This document shows, one piece after another, positions 45,048-54,412 of a stretch of 64,000 nt of DNA (position 1 is its first letter; every line of letters starts with the position of its first letter). Source of the stretch: Pseudoalteromonas prydzensis (GTDB taxonomy: Bacteria > Pseudomonadota > Gammaproteobacteria > Enterobacterales > Alteromonadaceae). Below the pieces are notes generated by a model. That model was not told the origin of the DNA. It worked only from the letters and a program-made list of their open reading frames with translations, and searched no databases. Made by a program: the position numbers and the translations under genes. The stretch spans positions 62,001 through 126,000 of the forward strand of contig NZ_DRGM01000210.1 in NCBI RefSeq assembly GCF_011050055.1, given 5' to 3'.

Positions 45048-45826
45048 CGGCTAAAAATCGCTTACAACGCGGGTTTTACCGCCAAGGGCCCAATTATCGC
45101 TTTGATGACCAAGTTGATTTTAACGATATTCGTGACACTTTTGGCTTTCGTACTATGGTGGTTGGTAAATGGGTTAGTAAAGAAGAGCGCTTTATTAGTG
45201 CTAATTTGATCTATGATGCCTTAGCTGATTTAGCCCAAATTCTGCAAGTTCCCCCTAACGCGATTGGCCTCAGAGGAAAGCTTAACTTTGCCTTTGGTCA
45301 TGGCGGTCAACAACACGTGCAGGCGCATTATAATAGCCGAACACGTACCCTTGCACTGGCAAAAAATGCCGGAGCTGGCGCGCTGGCCCATGAATGGTTT
45401 CATGCCTTTGATCATCATATTACCGGGCATGTTTTTCCCGCACACTCAAAAAACCATTTTGCATCGAAACTGTGGCTTGAACATCCTATAGCGCCATCCC
45501 ATTCGCTCAACTTAGCGCTAAATAAGTTTTACCAGAGTGTATTTTTAGAGCCAACAGGTGAAAACGCCAATCACTATGTACAACAATGTATCGCATTTGA
45601 TAAACACCATCAGCAATATTATATGAGCATGCCTGAAGAGTTAGCCGCACGTAGCTTTGAAGCCTGTATTGCCCAAAATGAGCAAATCATTAATCATTTT
45701 TTAGTATCGGGTATCAATAGTTCAGGCCTTATTTACCCTGACAATAACACCTTGACCACCTGCAACCGGGCGCTTAATAATTATTTTTCTCGATTAGGCC
45801 AATTGCTCTTTCATCATCACGTGTAA
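45044..45826 (+). CDS. CLCA_X-family protein with a zinc-peptidase-like HExxH
   Basis: This 260-residue protein matches the family named CLCA_X, found with DTW-domain genes in gammaproteobacteria. It contains GFRTMVVGKWVSKEERFIS (residues 34-52), KLNFAFGHGG and a HEWFH motif (His116, Glu117, His120) followed by DHH. The block from FGFRT to HEWFHAFD resembles the LPD1 domain of phage and integrative-element polyvalent proteins, where the HExxH is thought to be a metallopeptidase. No substrate is known. It overlaps the DTW gene by 4 bases, and its end overlaps the convergent EAL gene by 53 bases. Confidence 0.8.
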   Translation: MTAKNRLQRGFYRQGPNYRFDDQVDFNDIRDTFGFRTMVVGKWVSKEERFISANLIYDALADLAQILQVPPNAIGLRGKLNFAFGHGGQQHVQAHYNSRTRTLALAKNAGAGALAHEWFHAFDHHITGHVFPAHSKNHFASKLWLEHPIAPSHSLNLALNKFYQSVFLEPTGENANHYVQQCIAFDKHHQQYYMSMPEELAARSFEACIAQNEQIINHFLVSGINSSGLIYPDNNTLTTCNRALNNYFSRLGQLLFHHHV

Positions 45827-48320
45827 CTAACGAAGTGTTTTCAAGGTTTTTCTCAAGCCACAGCATATAATCAACAAACGTTAAAGGCCGTGAAAAGTAA
45901 TATCCTTGGCCAATTTCACAGCCGTAACTTTGCAATTTAACCATACTTTGGCTGTCCTCAATCCCTTCAGCAACAACATAAGAACCCAACGATTTAGCAA
46001 TATCGCAGGTCGCGCGACAGATTGTTTGATCATTCTTTGAATACTCAATGTTCATCACAAATTGCTTATCTATTTTTATTTCATCAAAGCCCATTTTGCT
46101 CAAATACGCCAGTGATGAATAGCCAGTGCCAAAATCATCAATGGCTATTTTAACGCCAATTAAACGGTAATCATTCAGTGCATTCTTTATATCAACGCCT
46201 TCAAAAAGCGTCGCAGACTCGGTCAGCTCTAGCATTATGTTACTCGCATTAAGCTTAAACTCATCCAGTAATGTAATAAATAACACGGGTAAATCTTTAC
46301 ACATTAAATCTTTAGCAGAAATATTGATGGAAATAATATGCTCCGGCAATAATGCCGTCATTTGTTTTTGGTAAATCAACGCGTGCGTAATAACCCATTC
46401 GGTTAGCTCTGAAATGATCCCAGATGATTCAGCTATCGGAATAAATAGATCCGGCGGCACATGCCCAAATTGTGGGTGTTCCCAGCGCAATAAGGCTTCA
46501 CACCCATGTACTTTCCCTGTGTTTAAATCAACCTGAGGTTGGAAAAACAAGCTAAGTTGATCATATTCAATCGCTTCTTTTAAAGCTGATGCTATGGCGA
46601 TACGACGCTGCGAAAGAGTGACATTTTCAATATTAAACATATGCCAACGTTCACCATGCAATGGTTTTGCACCCAATGCTTGTAAGCCGCGCTGGATCAA
46701 TTGCGAAGCTGTACTTGCATGTAACGGGTAATTTGCCACGCCAATATCAACTTTATCAATTAAATGAAGCCGTTTATGGGTAATGCCATCAGCAAACACA
46801 CTGTTGATCACACACACCAACTGCTCTATTTGGCTCAACTCTAGCCTACCAAGTACTACCACTGCATAAGTACTGTCATCAAGTCGAACAATACTTCGTG
46901 CTCCTTGTGTATTCGTTTCAACGCACAATACATTCATTGAGGCTAATTGCTGCGTCAATTTATTCATAATCACTTTTATATGTTCATTGACATGCTCATA
47001 ACCAAAATTTGCCCGTGCATTCGACAATACTGCGGGCCTAAATAGCAATATAGAATGCGCTGTGGTTAGTTTTACTTGGCTATCAAGGCGTTTTATTAGT
47101 AACAGTTTATTCGGTAGTTTTGTTTCATCATCATGAGTGAGATTATGGTTATATTGCTTAACACGTTTTCGTTCATGAATAAGTAACGCCATCACAAACG
47201 CCAATGCATTTACCACAATTAATACATCATTAAATGGGAATAACTGTGCACCAGCCACCAATGTTGCTTGCCAACACAGCGTTTGTAAAATGACAGCACA
47301 CCAGACAATTAAAAACTCATACTGGATTGGTTGTTTGGTGTTACTACGCCAATAAAAAAATAAATAACTTAGCAGCACTAGCATAAAACCCAAACTCAAA
47401 GTCACAACAACAAAGTGCACTGATTGCTTCATAAAACAACTTAAAATTGCTGTCATACTAAATAAGCTAACATACGCTAATAACTTATACTGACGTGGTT
47501 TTAAAATATTCTGTGATTGTAAATAATGAATAAAGCAAAAGCTGATCACCGCCAGTGCCATCACTTGAAATGAAAACTGTAGCTTTGCATACCATAAAGG
47601 TAACAGCGCATCACTAACATAATTCAATACCCCTTGCGCTATTAAAAACTCACTTAATATACACCCAAGATAAGCAAGTAAATAAAGTGCTTTAGTTTGA
47701 TGTGACAAAATGTAAACAGTGCCAGCAATCGTAATACACAGCAGTAATACGCCGATAATTAATATAAAATTTCGCAGTTTAGTATTTACTAACTCAATAA
47801 ATTGTTGATCCGTAGCAAAACCAATGTTGATCCACTCATCATCATTGTGGCGAGCGGATAGCACAGCCCAATGCGCCCTGTCGGCGGTAAATACTACGTG
47901 GGGCAACACCTTATTAATGGCGCGGTGAGCTTCATTATTTACTGCAACTAGCTGGTTAAAATTGTCATCTAGGGTGTAAAAATCAACGTGTGATAAATGA
48001 ACATTATCAGCATAAATAACGTTTGACTGTGATTGTTGGTACTGAGATAAATCAATAATAAACCAATAGTCTTGCTCGGCTTTCAACCGAACCTGTGATA
48101 AGTCTGATTTAGCGTAGGCTGTTATTGCATGTTGTAGCAAGGGTTTGGCAGTTTCAAAGGGAGCATTCGCTGGCACGATCCAGCCTGTCACAACGGAGTC
48201 ATTTGCAGCTATCGCACACGATGAAGCAGCGATACTAAAAAGTACGAGCAAAAAATTTATAAACACTGTTCGTGCGAATGTACTTACCTGAATCACTGTC
48301 ACTCCATGTGCTTTTAACAT
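45774..48320 (-). CDS. 7TMR-DISM-type membrane protein with degenerate GGDEF and active-looking EAL domain
   Basis: This 848-residue protein has a signal peptide, an extracytoplasmic 7TMR-DISM-like sensor (about residues 40-180), seven membrane segments (about 182-390), and then a GGDEF-like and an EAL domain. The GGDEF motif position reads RLDDSTYAVVV, so the cyclase should be inactive. The EAL part keeps CEALLRWEHP, NISAKDL, ELTES, IDDFGTGYSSL, IKIDKQFV and VVAEGIE, so it should be a c-di-GMP phosphodiesterase. The start has no clear ribosome binding site. It stands alone; its ligand is unknown. Confidence 0.9.
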   Translation of the reverse strand: MLKAHGVTVIQVSTFARTVFINFLLVLFSIAASSCAIAANDSVVTGWIVPANAPFETAKPLLQHAITAYAKSDLSQVRLKAEQDYWFIIDLSQYQQSQSNVIYADNVHLSHVDFYTLDDNFNQLVAVNNEAHRAINKVLPHVVFTADRAHWAVLSARHNDDEWINIGFATDQQFIELVNTKLRNFILIIGVLLLCITIAGTVYILSHQTKALYLLAYLGCILSEFLIAQGVLNYVSDALLPLWYAKLQFSFQVMALAVISFCFIHYLQSQNILKPRQYKLLAYVSLFSMTAILSCFMKQSVHFVVVTLSLGFMLVLLSYLFFYWRSNTKQPIQYEFLIVWCAVILQTLCWQATLVAGAQLFPFNDVLIVVNALAFVMALLIHERKRVKQYNHNLTHDDETKLPNKLLLIKRLDSQVKLTTAHSILLFRPAVLSNARANFGYEHVNEHIKVIMNKLTQQLASMNVLCVETNTQGARSIVRLDDSTYAVVVLGRLELSQIEQLVCVINSVFADGITHKRLHLIDKVDIGVANYPLHASTASQLIQRGLQALGAKPLHGERWHMFNIENVTLSQRRIAIASALKEAIEYDQLSLFFQPQVDLNTGKVHGCEALLRWEHPQFGHVPPDLFIPIAESSGIISELTEWVITHALIYQKQMTALLPEHIISINISAKDLMCKDLPVLFITLLDEFKLNASNIMLELTESATLFEGVDIKNALNDYRLIGVKIAIDDFGTGYSSLAYLSKMGFDEIKIDKQFVMNIEYSKNDQTICRATCDIAKSLGSYVVAEGIEDSQSMVKLQSYGCEIGQGYYFSRPLTFVDYMLWLEKNLENTSLVTRDDERAIGLIEKNNY

Positions 48321-48528
48321 ATATAGCTAATTAGCCCCAAGATCCGAACATCATTGGCATTAAAAGCAAAGCATTGATTATAAAGTAACGCTTGAGATTA
48401 AGCCCAGTGAAACGCTGAATTCTCTACCTTGATGTAATTAAGCTATAGTACATTGCAAAAAGATAACTAAAGTATGGAAGTATTGAGTGAAATTGCCAGT
48501 AATTAACCGAAGAGATATTGTTTTTCTA

Positions 48529-48562
48529 ATAAATAAAAAGGCCTACCTTCTGGTAAACCTTT
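48529..48562 (-). terminator. Terminator after dcd
   Basis: On the - strand AAAGGTTTACC and GGTAGGCCTTT pair as an 11-bp stem (two G-T pairs) with a 4-nt loop AGAA, followed by TTTATTTATT. It lies 20 bases past the dcd stop. Confidence 0.75.
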
Positions 48563-48582
48563 ATTTTAAAATGTATTTTTAA

Positions 48583-49170
48583 TTAATTGCGATCGTCACT
48601 GATACGACTAGCAACGGCGCTGGTTTGATCTTTATATTTGGCATCTTTACGAATGTTATACGGGTTTTCAGCAGGGCCTGACAGGGTTTCAAAACTCATT
48701 GCGCCAATTTTCATCATTGGCCGCAGCGCCAGTGGCAGCTTACCTGAGTTATAAAACTCTAACACGATATTACCAGACCAACCTGGATCTATCCGGTGTG
48801 CCGTAACGTGCACCATCAAACCTAGTCGCGCCAATGACGAACGGCCGTCAAGCCAACCCACAATATCAGCCGGTAACGTTACTTTTTCGTAAGTCATTGC
48901 AAGTGCGAGTTCACCCGGGTGTAAAAAGAACGCATCGCCATCTTTTAGCACGATTTCATCGCTCATTATCGATTCCATCGCTTTATTAAGCTGATCTTTA
49001 GGACCGCTTAAATCAACATACGCTGCGGTATGATCTTGAAACACACGAAACTTATTGCCTAACCGTAAGTCTGCCGTTACCCCAGAAATCATTTCATCGG
49101 TCGGACTTGGCTCAATAATAATACGTTGTTGGGCAATATATTCTTTAATATGGGTATCTGATAATCTCAT
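48583..49170 (-). CDS. dcd: dCTP deaminase
   Basis: This 195-residue protein has the normal length of Dcd (E. coli 193) and its motifs: [12 protein letters not shown] at the start, then [20 protein letters not shown] and [14 protein letters not shown] with the catalytic glutamate. It converts dCTP to dUTP in pyrimidine deoxynucleotide synthesis. It lies 3 bp after apbC on the same strand; dcd and apbC beside metG is a common order in gammaproteobacteria. It is followed by a terminator. Confidence 0.97.
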   Translation of the reverse strand: MRLSDTHIKEYIAQQRIIIEPSPTDEMISGVTADLRLGNKFRVFQDHTAAYVDLSGPKDQLNKAMESIMSDEIVLKDGDAFFLHPGELALAMTYEKVTLPADIVGWLDGRSSLARLGLMVHVTAHRIDPGWSGNIVLEFYNSGKLPLALRPMMKIGAMSFETLSGPAENPYNIRKDAKYKDQTSAVASRISDDRN

Positions 49171-49173
49171 TAG

Positions 49174-50253
49174 TTAATCATCCGTAATCACAATCTCAAC
49201 TGAGTCATGATGGGGTTGTTGATAGTAAAGCGTACTGGCAATTAAGCGCGCAGCATCAGCATAAGTTTTACTCACAGCAGCTTGGTTATCCATTGCTATT
49301 AATTTGCCTTGCTCTGAGTATTCGCGAATATCAATCGCCAGTGGAATTTTTGACAACACAGGCACACCATGACGCTGGGCTAATTTTATTGCGCCATCTT
49401 TGCCAAATACATGATTAGGCTCACCACAGTGCGAGCATAAAAAATGGCTCATGTTTTCAATCAAACCTAACACCGGCACATTCACTTTATTAAACATCGC
49501 GATGCCTTTTTGTGCATCTGCCAACGCTAAATCTTGTGGCGTGGTGACAATCACAGTGCCACTGGCAGGCACTTTTTGACTCATAGTTAATTGAATATCG
49601 CCAGTGCCCGGTGGCATATCTACAATCAGGTAATCAAGCTCGCCCCAAGCTGTTTCGTTAAGTAACTGATTAACCGCACCCGAGGCCATTGGCCCACGCC
49701 ATACCGTGGCGTCATCACTGGGCACTAAAAAACCGATTGATTGAGCTTTAATGCCATTAGCATCAAAGGGCTGTAATTGTTTATCATCTTGTGTCGTAGG
49801 CGCCGCGCCGCTTAGCCCCAACAACATAGGAATAGAAGGACCATAAATATCCGCATCTAAAATCCCAACTTTGCCACCTTCAGCGATAAGGGCGCCCGCC
49901 AAATTCACAGCTGTAGTTGATTTACCAACCCCGCCCTTGCCAGATGCAATCAATACAATATGTTTAATAGATTTGAATTTGCACGCGCCAGGCAGCTCAA
50001 CATTAGCGTTAATCACCACCGTTTGCTTAAGCTTTTCGCTGACAAACTCAGCCACTTGTGGCATTTCAGATAGCGCAGCAAATGGCAGCGTTAAATTGAG
50101 TAATAATGAGTTATCATTTTGTGGTTCAATACGGTTGATAAATTTTTCATCAACGCCAACTGCAAAAGCGGCACTGCGATACCCTGCTAATGCAGCAATA
50201 ATCGGTTGTTTTTGCACCGATTTAGAAGAGAATAGTTTCGACAGTCCAAACAT
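49174..50253 (-). CDS. apbC: Iron-sulfur cluster carrier protein ApbC (Mrp)
   Basis: This 359-residue P-loop ATPase has the deviant Walker A GKGGVGKSTT (about residues 110-119). It also keeps the two cysteines in FLCSHCGEPNHVFG near the C-terminus that bind an Fe-S cluster, and an N-terminal DUF59-like part. It transfers Fe-S clusters to apo-proteins in the cytosol. It is divergent from metG, the same arrangement as in E. coli, and upstream of dcd with which it is probably co-transcribed. Confidence 0.96.
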   Translation of the reverse strand: MFGLSKLFSSKSVQKQPIIAALAGYRSAAFAVGVDEKFINRIEPQNDNSLLLNLTLPFAALSEMPQVAEFVSEKLKQTVVINANVELPGACKFKSIKHIVLIASGKGGVGKSTTAVNLAGALIAEGGKVGILDADIYGPSIPMLLGLSGAAPTTQDDKQLQPFDANGIKAQSIGFLVPSDDATVWRGPMASGAVNQLLNETAWGELDYLIVDMPPGTGDIQLTMSQKVPASGTVIVTTPQDLALADAQKGIAMFNKVNVPVLGLIENMSHFLCSHCGEPNHVFGKDGAIKLAQRHGVPVLSKIPLAIDIREYSEQGKLIAMDNQAAVSKTYADAARLIASTLYYQQPHHDSVEIVITDD

Positions 50254-50423
50254 AGCAATAAAATAGTGTTTCTTTGATGAAAATTGCCTCGGAATTATGT
50301 AACATTCAGGGCATTAACACCAGTCAATTAATGAAAATCGGCTCACCACTAAGGTGTTTCCTTTAGGTTTGCTGATAATATTATGATTTTCATCCGTTCC
50401 CTCACCGGAACCGTCAATTCGGA
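50254..50423. promoter_or_regulatory. Divergent apbC/metG promoter region
   Basis: This 170-bp gap must hold both promoters. I could not fix -10/-35 elements with confidence. GGA (50421-50423) is spaced six bases from the metG ATG at 50430. Confidence 0.4.
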
Positions 50424-50429
50424 ATGATT

Positions 50430-52454
50430 ATGGCACAGCGAAAGATCCTCATTACCAGCGCATTACCTTATGCCAATGGCCCAACACATTTAGGTCATTT
50501 ATTGGAATATATTCAAACTGATATTTGGTCGCGTTTTCAAAAATTACAAGGCCACGAAGCTTATTATGTTTGCGCCGACGATGCCCATGGCACACCAATA
50601 ATGCTAAATGCGCAGAAGCAAGGGATCACGCCGGAAGAAATGGTAAAAAATGTCAGTATTGAACGACAACGTGACTTTGCAGACTTCAATATTAAATTTG
50701 ATAACTATCACAGCACTCACAGCCAAGAAAATAAAGAATTAAGCGAACTTATTTATAATCGCCTAAACGATGCCGGTCATATCAAAAAGCACACTATTTC
50801 GCAGTTATTTGACCCTGAAAAAGGCATTTTCTTACCGGATCGTTTTGTAACGGGTACCTGCCCTACTTGTAAGTCTGAAGATCAAAATGGCGACAGCTGT
50901 GACGCATGTGGTGCAACATACAGCCCTACAGAGCTAATTAATCCGCGCTCTGTGATGTCGGGTGCTGAGCCTGTATTAAAAGATTCTGAGCATTACTTTT
51001 TCGATTTACCCGCGTTTGAAGACATGCTTAAAGAATGGCTTCACTCCGGCACTATTCAGCAAGAAATGGCCAACAAGTTAGACGAATGGTTTGCCGATGG
51101 CCTGCAACAGTGGGATATCAGCCGTGATGCACCTTATTTTGGTTTTGAAATCCCGGGTGCACCAGGCAAATACTTTTATGTATGGTTAGATGCGCCAATT
51201 GGTTACATGGCCAGCTTTAAAAACTTATGCGACAAACAAGGCATCGACTTTGATGCATTTTGGCAAGAAAGCTCAGACGCTGAGCTTTACCACTTTATCG
51301 GTAAAGATATTATCTACTTCCACAGCTTATTTTGGCCTGCAATGCTTGAAGGCGCAAAATTCAGAAAGCCAACCAATGTATTCGCGCACGGTTTTGTCAC
51401 CGTTAATGGCGCGAAAATGTCTAAATCAAAAGGCACGTTTATTAAAGCGCGTACTTATTTAGACAACCTAGATCCTGAGTTTTTACGTTATTACTACGCA
51501 GCAAAACTTAACAGTGGTATTACCGATCTTGATTTAAACCTTGAAGACTTTGCACTGCGCGTAAATTCAGACCTAGTGGGTAAAGTGGTTAATATCGCCA
51601 GTCGTTGTGCCGGTTTTATTACTAAAAAGTTTGACGGTAAATTAAGTGACACTGTAATGGAGCCACAATTATTAGCTGAATTCCAAGCCGCTACCGACAC
51701 TGTTGCTCAACACTATGAAAACCGTGACTACAGCCGTGCAATTCGTGAGATCATGGCACTTGCTGATAAAGCCAACCAGTTTATTGATACCGCAGCACCC
51801 TGGGTATTAATTAAAGACGAAGAAAAGCAAGAAGAAGCGCACCAAGTATGTTCGCTTGGACTTAACTTATTCCGCGTATTAATGACTTACTTAAAGCCAG
51901 TATTACCGGGTATGGCAGCCAATGTAGAAGCGTTTTTAAATGATGAGCTATCATGGCAAGGCGCGCAAACTGCGCTGGTAAGCCACCCTATCAATAAGTT
52001 TAAACCGTTAATGCAACGTGTCGAAATGGATAAAGTAAACAAAATGGTTGAAGAATCAAAAGAAAGTTTATTAGCAGCAAAAGACAAAATTGATCCTAAC
52101 AGCCCACTTGCTAAAGAGCCAATCGCTGCTGAAATCGAGTTTGATGATTTTGCCAAAGTAGATTTACGCGTAGCTAAAATAGCTAAAGCAGAGCACGTTG
52201 AAGGCGCTGACAAGCTACTAAAACTCACCCTCGATTTAGGCGGCGAAACACGTCAAGTATTTGCTGGTATTAAATCAGCTTACGCGCCAGAAGACATCGA
52301 GGGCAAACTAACTGTTATGGTTGCGAATTTAAAACCACGTAAAATGCGCTTTGGCATGTCAGAAGGCATGGTTTTAGCTGCCGGCCCTGGTGGTAAAGAA
52401 ATTTACATACTCAACCCAGACGATGGCTCAGAGCCAGGCATGCGAGTAATGTAA
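50430..52454 (+). CDS. metG: Methionyl-tRNA synthetase
   Basis: This 674-residue protein has the class I motifs: HLGH in [17 protein letters not shown] in [11 protein letters not shown], and the zinc knuckle [18 protein letters not shown]. The C-terminal tRNA-binding (Trbp111-like) domain runs from about residue 570 to the end ([20 protein letters not shown]). It charges tRNA-Met. The ATG at 50430 (MAQRK) is chosen for spacing to GGA; an in-frame ATG at 50424 would add M-I. A strong terminator follows. It is divergent from apbC. Confidence 0.97.
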   Translation: MAQRKILITSALPYANGPTHLGHLLEYIQTDIWSRFQKLQGHEAYYVCADDAHGTPIMLNAQKQGITPEEMVKNVSIERQRDFADFNIKFDNYHSTHSQENKELSELIYNRLNDAGHIKKHTISQLFDPEKGIFLPDRFVTGTCPTCKSEDQNGDSCDACGATYSPTELINPRSVMSGAEPVLKDSEHYFFDLPAFEDMLKEWLHSGTIQQEMANKLDEWFADGLQQWDISRDAPYFGFEIPGAPGKYFYVWLDAPIGYMASFKNLCDKQGIDFDAFWQESSDAELYHFIGKDIIYFHSLFWPAMLEGAKFRKPTNVFAHGFVTVNGAKMSKSKGTFIKARTYLDNLDPEFLRYYYAAKLNSGITDLDLNLEDFALRVNSDLVGKVVNIASRCAGFITKKFDGKLSDTVMEPQLLAEFQAATDTVAQHYENRDYSRAIREIMALADKANQFIDTAAPWVLIKDEEKQEEAHQVCSLGLNLFRVLMTYLKPVLPGMAANVEAFLNDELSWQGAQTALVSHPINKFKPLMQRVEMDKVNKMVEESKESLLAAKDKIDPNSPLAKEPIAAEIEFDDFAKVDLRVAKIAKAEHVEGADKLLKLTLDLGGETRQVFAGIKSAYAPEDIEGKLTVMVANLKPRKMRFGMSEGMVLAAGPGGKEIYILNPDDGSEPGMRVM

Positions 52455-52480
52455 TTCGACTGGTAAAAAGTTAAAGACTA

Positions 52481-52513
52481 AAAAGCCGTTGTTTTAAAAC
52501 AACGGCTTTTTTA
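52481..52513 (+). terminator. Rho-independent terminator of metG
   Basis: AAAAGCCGTTGTTTT pairs with AAAACAACGGCTTTT as a near-continuous stem with essentially no loop, followed by T residues, 27 bases past the metG stop. Confidence 0.9.
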
Positions 52514-52556
52514 ATTTATTTTTAATTGCTCTATAAATCATAATCCAATTAAAACG

Positions 52557-52594
52557 CAAAAAACCATATTGACTAATCAATATGGTTTCTTTTT
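52557..52594. terminator. Bidirectional terminator after paralogue B
   Basis: AAACCATATTGA (52561-52572) and TCAATATGGTTT (52577-52588) form a 12-bp stem with the 4-nt loop CTAA. A and T runs flank it, so it can end the - strand gene at 52624. Confidence 0.88.
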
Positions 52595-52623
52595 AAAACG
52601 GCTTGTAGTGATACAGAAATAAC

Positions 52624-53031
52624 TTATAGAGAAAGGTACTCTTTAGCGCGAGTCAGGTTATGCGATACCATTGCGCTGTCCGCAATTTGTGCTGCTTCGT
52701 ATAAATCAGAAAGACCAGCCGTATCATTATTAGCCATCATACGTGACACACCACGATTACTTAATGCATACGCTGTTAACTCACGTACTTTAAATTTTGG
52801 CGCATTGCTTTGCTTTAAAAGTGCAATCGCTTTGGTGCAAATTGCTTCTGCTTGCTCATAATTCTTTGACTTAACATTCAATGCGCAGCTGTTAAACGAC
52901 AGCTCAACTGGCTGTGCTGCGTTGGCCGTTTCAATAACCATTAATTTGTAATCACTGCCACCAGCCATAGCAGCTGCTGAGCAAGTTAGTAATGAGCCAA
53001 GTGCGATGGTTTTTATGAGTGATAATTTCAT
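52624..53031 (-). CDS. Secreted 135-residue protein with TPR-like helices, paralogue B
   Basis: This is the second copy of the protein at 17313-17720, with the same length and a signal peptide (MKLSLIKTIALGSLLTCSAAAMA). The segment from FNSCALNVKSKNYEQAEAIC to CTKAIALLKQS is identical in both, and the C-terminal NRGVSRMMANND and LYEAAQIADSAMVSHNL parts differ by only a few residues. The divergence is concentrated in the signal peptide and residues 30-45. The two non-signal cysteines are conserved. Its upstream region is also like that of copy A. It is followed by a terminator, so it is a single-gene unit at the edge of the NRPS cluster. Confidence 0.8.
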   Translation of the reverse strand: MKLSLIKTIALGSLLTCSAAAMAGGSDYKLMVIETANAAQPVELSFNSCALNVKSKNYEQAEAICTKAIALLKQSNAPKFKVRELTAYALSNRGVSRMMANNDTAGLSDLYEAAQIADSAMVSHNLTRAKEYLSL

Positions 53032-53165
53032 GATTATATTCCTATTTGGTTGAGTCCTGTCGTCTCTGGTGCCGACAATTGAACTTTAGAGTGTTAGCTC
53101 AATTTCGACAAACGATAAAAATAAACCCGATAGATGAATAAAATTAACTTATAGACTTTATCTTA
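53032..53165 (-). promoter_or_regulatory. Upstream region shared with paralogue A
   Basis: Read on +, GATTATATTCCTATTTGGTT, GACAAACGATAAAAATAAAC and AATAAAATTAACTTATAGAC recur in the same order as at 17721-17860. The stretch from here to 53332 otherwise holds only the hairpin at 53217 and no gene. Confidence 0.65.
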
Positions 53166-53216
53166 TAGGCTTTGTAAAAACGGATTTTTACTGAAACAAG
53201 ATTCTGTAGTAAGACT

Positions 53217-53241
53217 AAAAGGTGTCAACATCACACCTTTT
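53217..53241 (-). terminator. Terminator of the NRPS-export gene group
   Basis: AAAAGGTGT (53217-53225) and ACACCTTTT (53233-53241) form a 9-bp stem with a 7-nt loop, past the end of the last - strand gene (SPFH). The T tail on the - strand is short. Confidence 0.65.
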
Positions 53242-53332
53242 GATCTATAACAGCAAAAGCCATTAGCGCGTTATTTTATAATATACGAGCAACTAACTGG
53301 CTATAAAATGTTTTTTCTGCACTGGCAGGCGT

Positions 53333-54412
53333 TTACTTGAATGGTAAAACAGGATCATCCTTCGTAACCGCTTGTTCAGCTGTTGTACTAGGCAGTATAG
53401 GGCTTGGCGCGACTGAGCCTTGCGTTGTTTCTGTGTTCAAAATTAATGGTAAACCATCTTTACCACCACCTATCACCACAACTTTACTATTGTTAGATTT
53501 GGCCAACTCAACGGTCGCTTCAATCCCTCGCCAGCGTAAATAAGTTTCAGAAATACCACCACTGACTGTTTGCTGAAAATCTCGGATCCCTTCGGCTTCC
53601 GTTTTTTTACGTTGTGCTTCTTTTCTGGCTACAACTAAACGCATGTCGTATTCTTCATTCAAATAATCTTGATTCACTTTTGCGATAATCGCATTATGGA
53701 CCTTTTCTGGGATATTAACGCGTTTGATCAACATATCATCCAAATTAACTAACACTTGCTCTGTATGCGTTGTTTTCTCTTGCTGTAAAATTGTTTTTTC
53801 TTGTAATTGCAGTTCCTTTAATACTTCATCTAAAAGCTCTTTTTGTACTTGTAAACGCATATTACCGTACACTTGCTCTGCCGTGTAACGCGATACAATC
53901 ATGATCACTGCAGAGTTAACCTCGGGTAACACTGTTTCTTTTAAGTAATCCGTGCCAACTAATTTATGTAGATAAGGTATTTGTGCGACCACAGGTCGAT
54001 AACGCACAGTCACCTCTAACGAAATTTGTAAGCCCTGCGACGTAATAGCATGGATGGTTTCATCAGCGGTTTGAAATCGACTAGAATATAAAGTTAGCGT
54101 ATCCCAAGGCAACACTAACACGGTTCCTTCACCAAACGGTTTTTCCAAATAAGTACCACCGCCTAAACGTTTCCACAAAACTCCGACTTGGCCTGAATCA
54201 ATTTTAATAAACATCACTGGCACCAACACCATGGCTAGAAACATAAAAATCAGTAATGTGATCCCAGCCCTAAAACGCCATGACAATATACGTTTATGAA
54301 ATTTAGGCTTGTAACGTTTAATAAACCGCATACTGATATTAGTGATTAATACTGCAAGCAGTAAACCCGCAAGCACCAACAGGGTCAAATCGGGAGTAAT
54401 GACAATATTCAT
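53333..54412 (-). CDS. Prohibitin-like SPFH/band 7 membrane protein
   Basis: This 359-residue protein has two N-terminal hydrophobic stretches (LTLLVLAGLLLAVLITNISM and GITLLIFMFLAMVLVPVMFI). The SPFH domain starts at IDSGQVGVLWKRLGGG (about residues 71-86) and is followed by charged helical stretches (residues 195-270). The C-terminal tail is rich in Thr, Pro and Ser. SPFH proteins form ring or cage scaffolds at membranes and often protect transporters or proteases. Its start overlaps the stop of the cyclic-peptide exporter gene by 4 bases (ATGA), so the two are co-translated. That pairing is unusual in peptide clusters as far as I know. Confidence 0.85.
   Translation of the reverse strand: MNIVITPDLTLLVLAGLLLAVLITNISMRFIKRYKPKFHKRILSWRFRAGITLLIFMFLAMVLVPVMFIKIDSGQVGVLWKRLGGGTYLEKPFGEGTVLVLPWDTLTLYSSRFQTADETIHAITSQGLQISLEVTVRYRPVVAQIPYLHKLVGTDYLKETVLPEVNSAVIMIVSRYTAEQVYGNMRLQVQKELLDEVLKELQLQEKTILQQEKTTHTEQVLVNLDDMLIKRVNIPEKVHNAIIAKVNQDYLNEEYDMRLVVARKEAQRKKTEAEGIRDFQQTVSGGISETYLRWRGIEATVELAKSNNSKVVVIGGGKDGLPLILNTETTQGSVAPSPILPSTTAEQAVTKDDPVLPFK

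Noticed and set aside
49871-50266. 131-codon frame on the + strand over apbC
   Set aside because: It is antisense to the conserved Walker A half of apbC.
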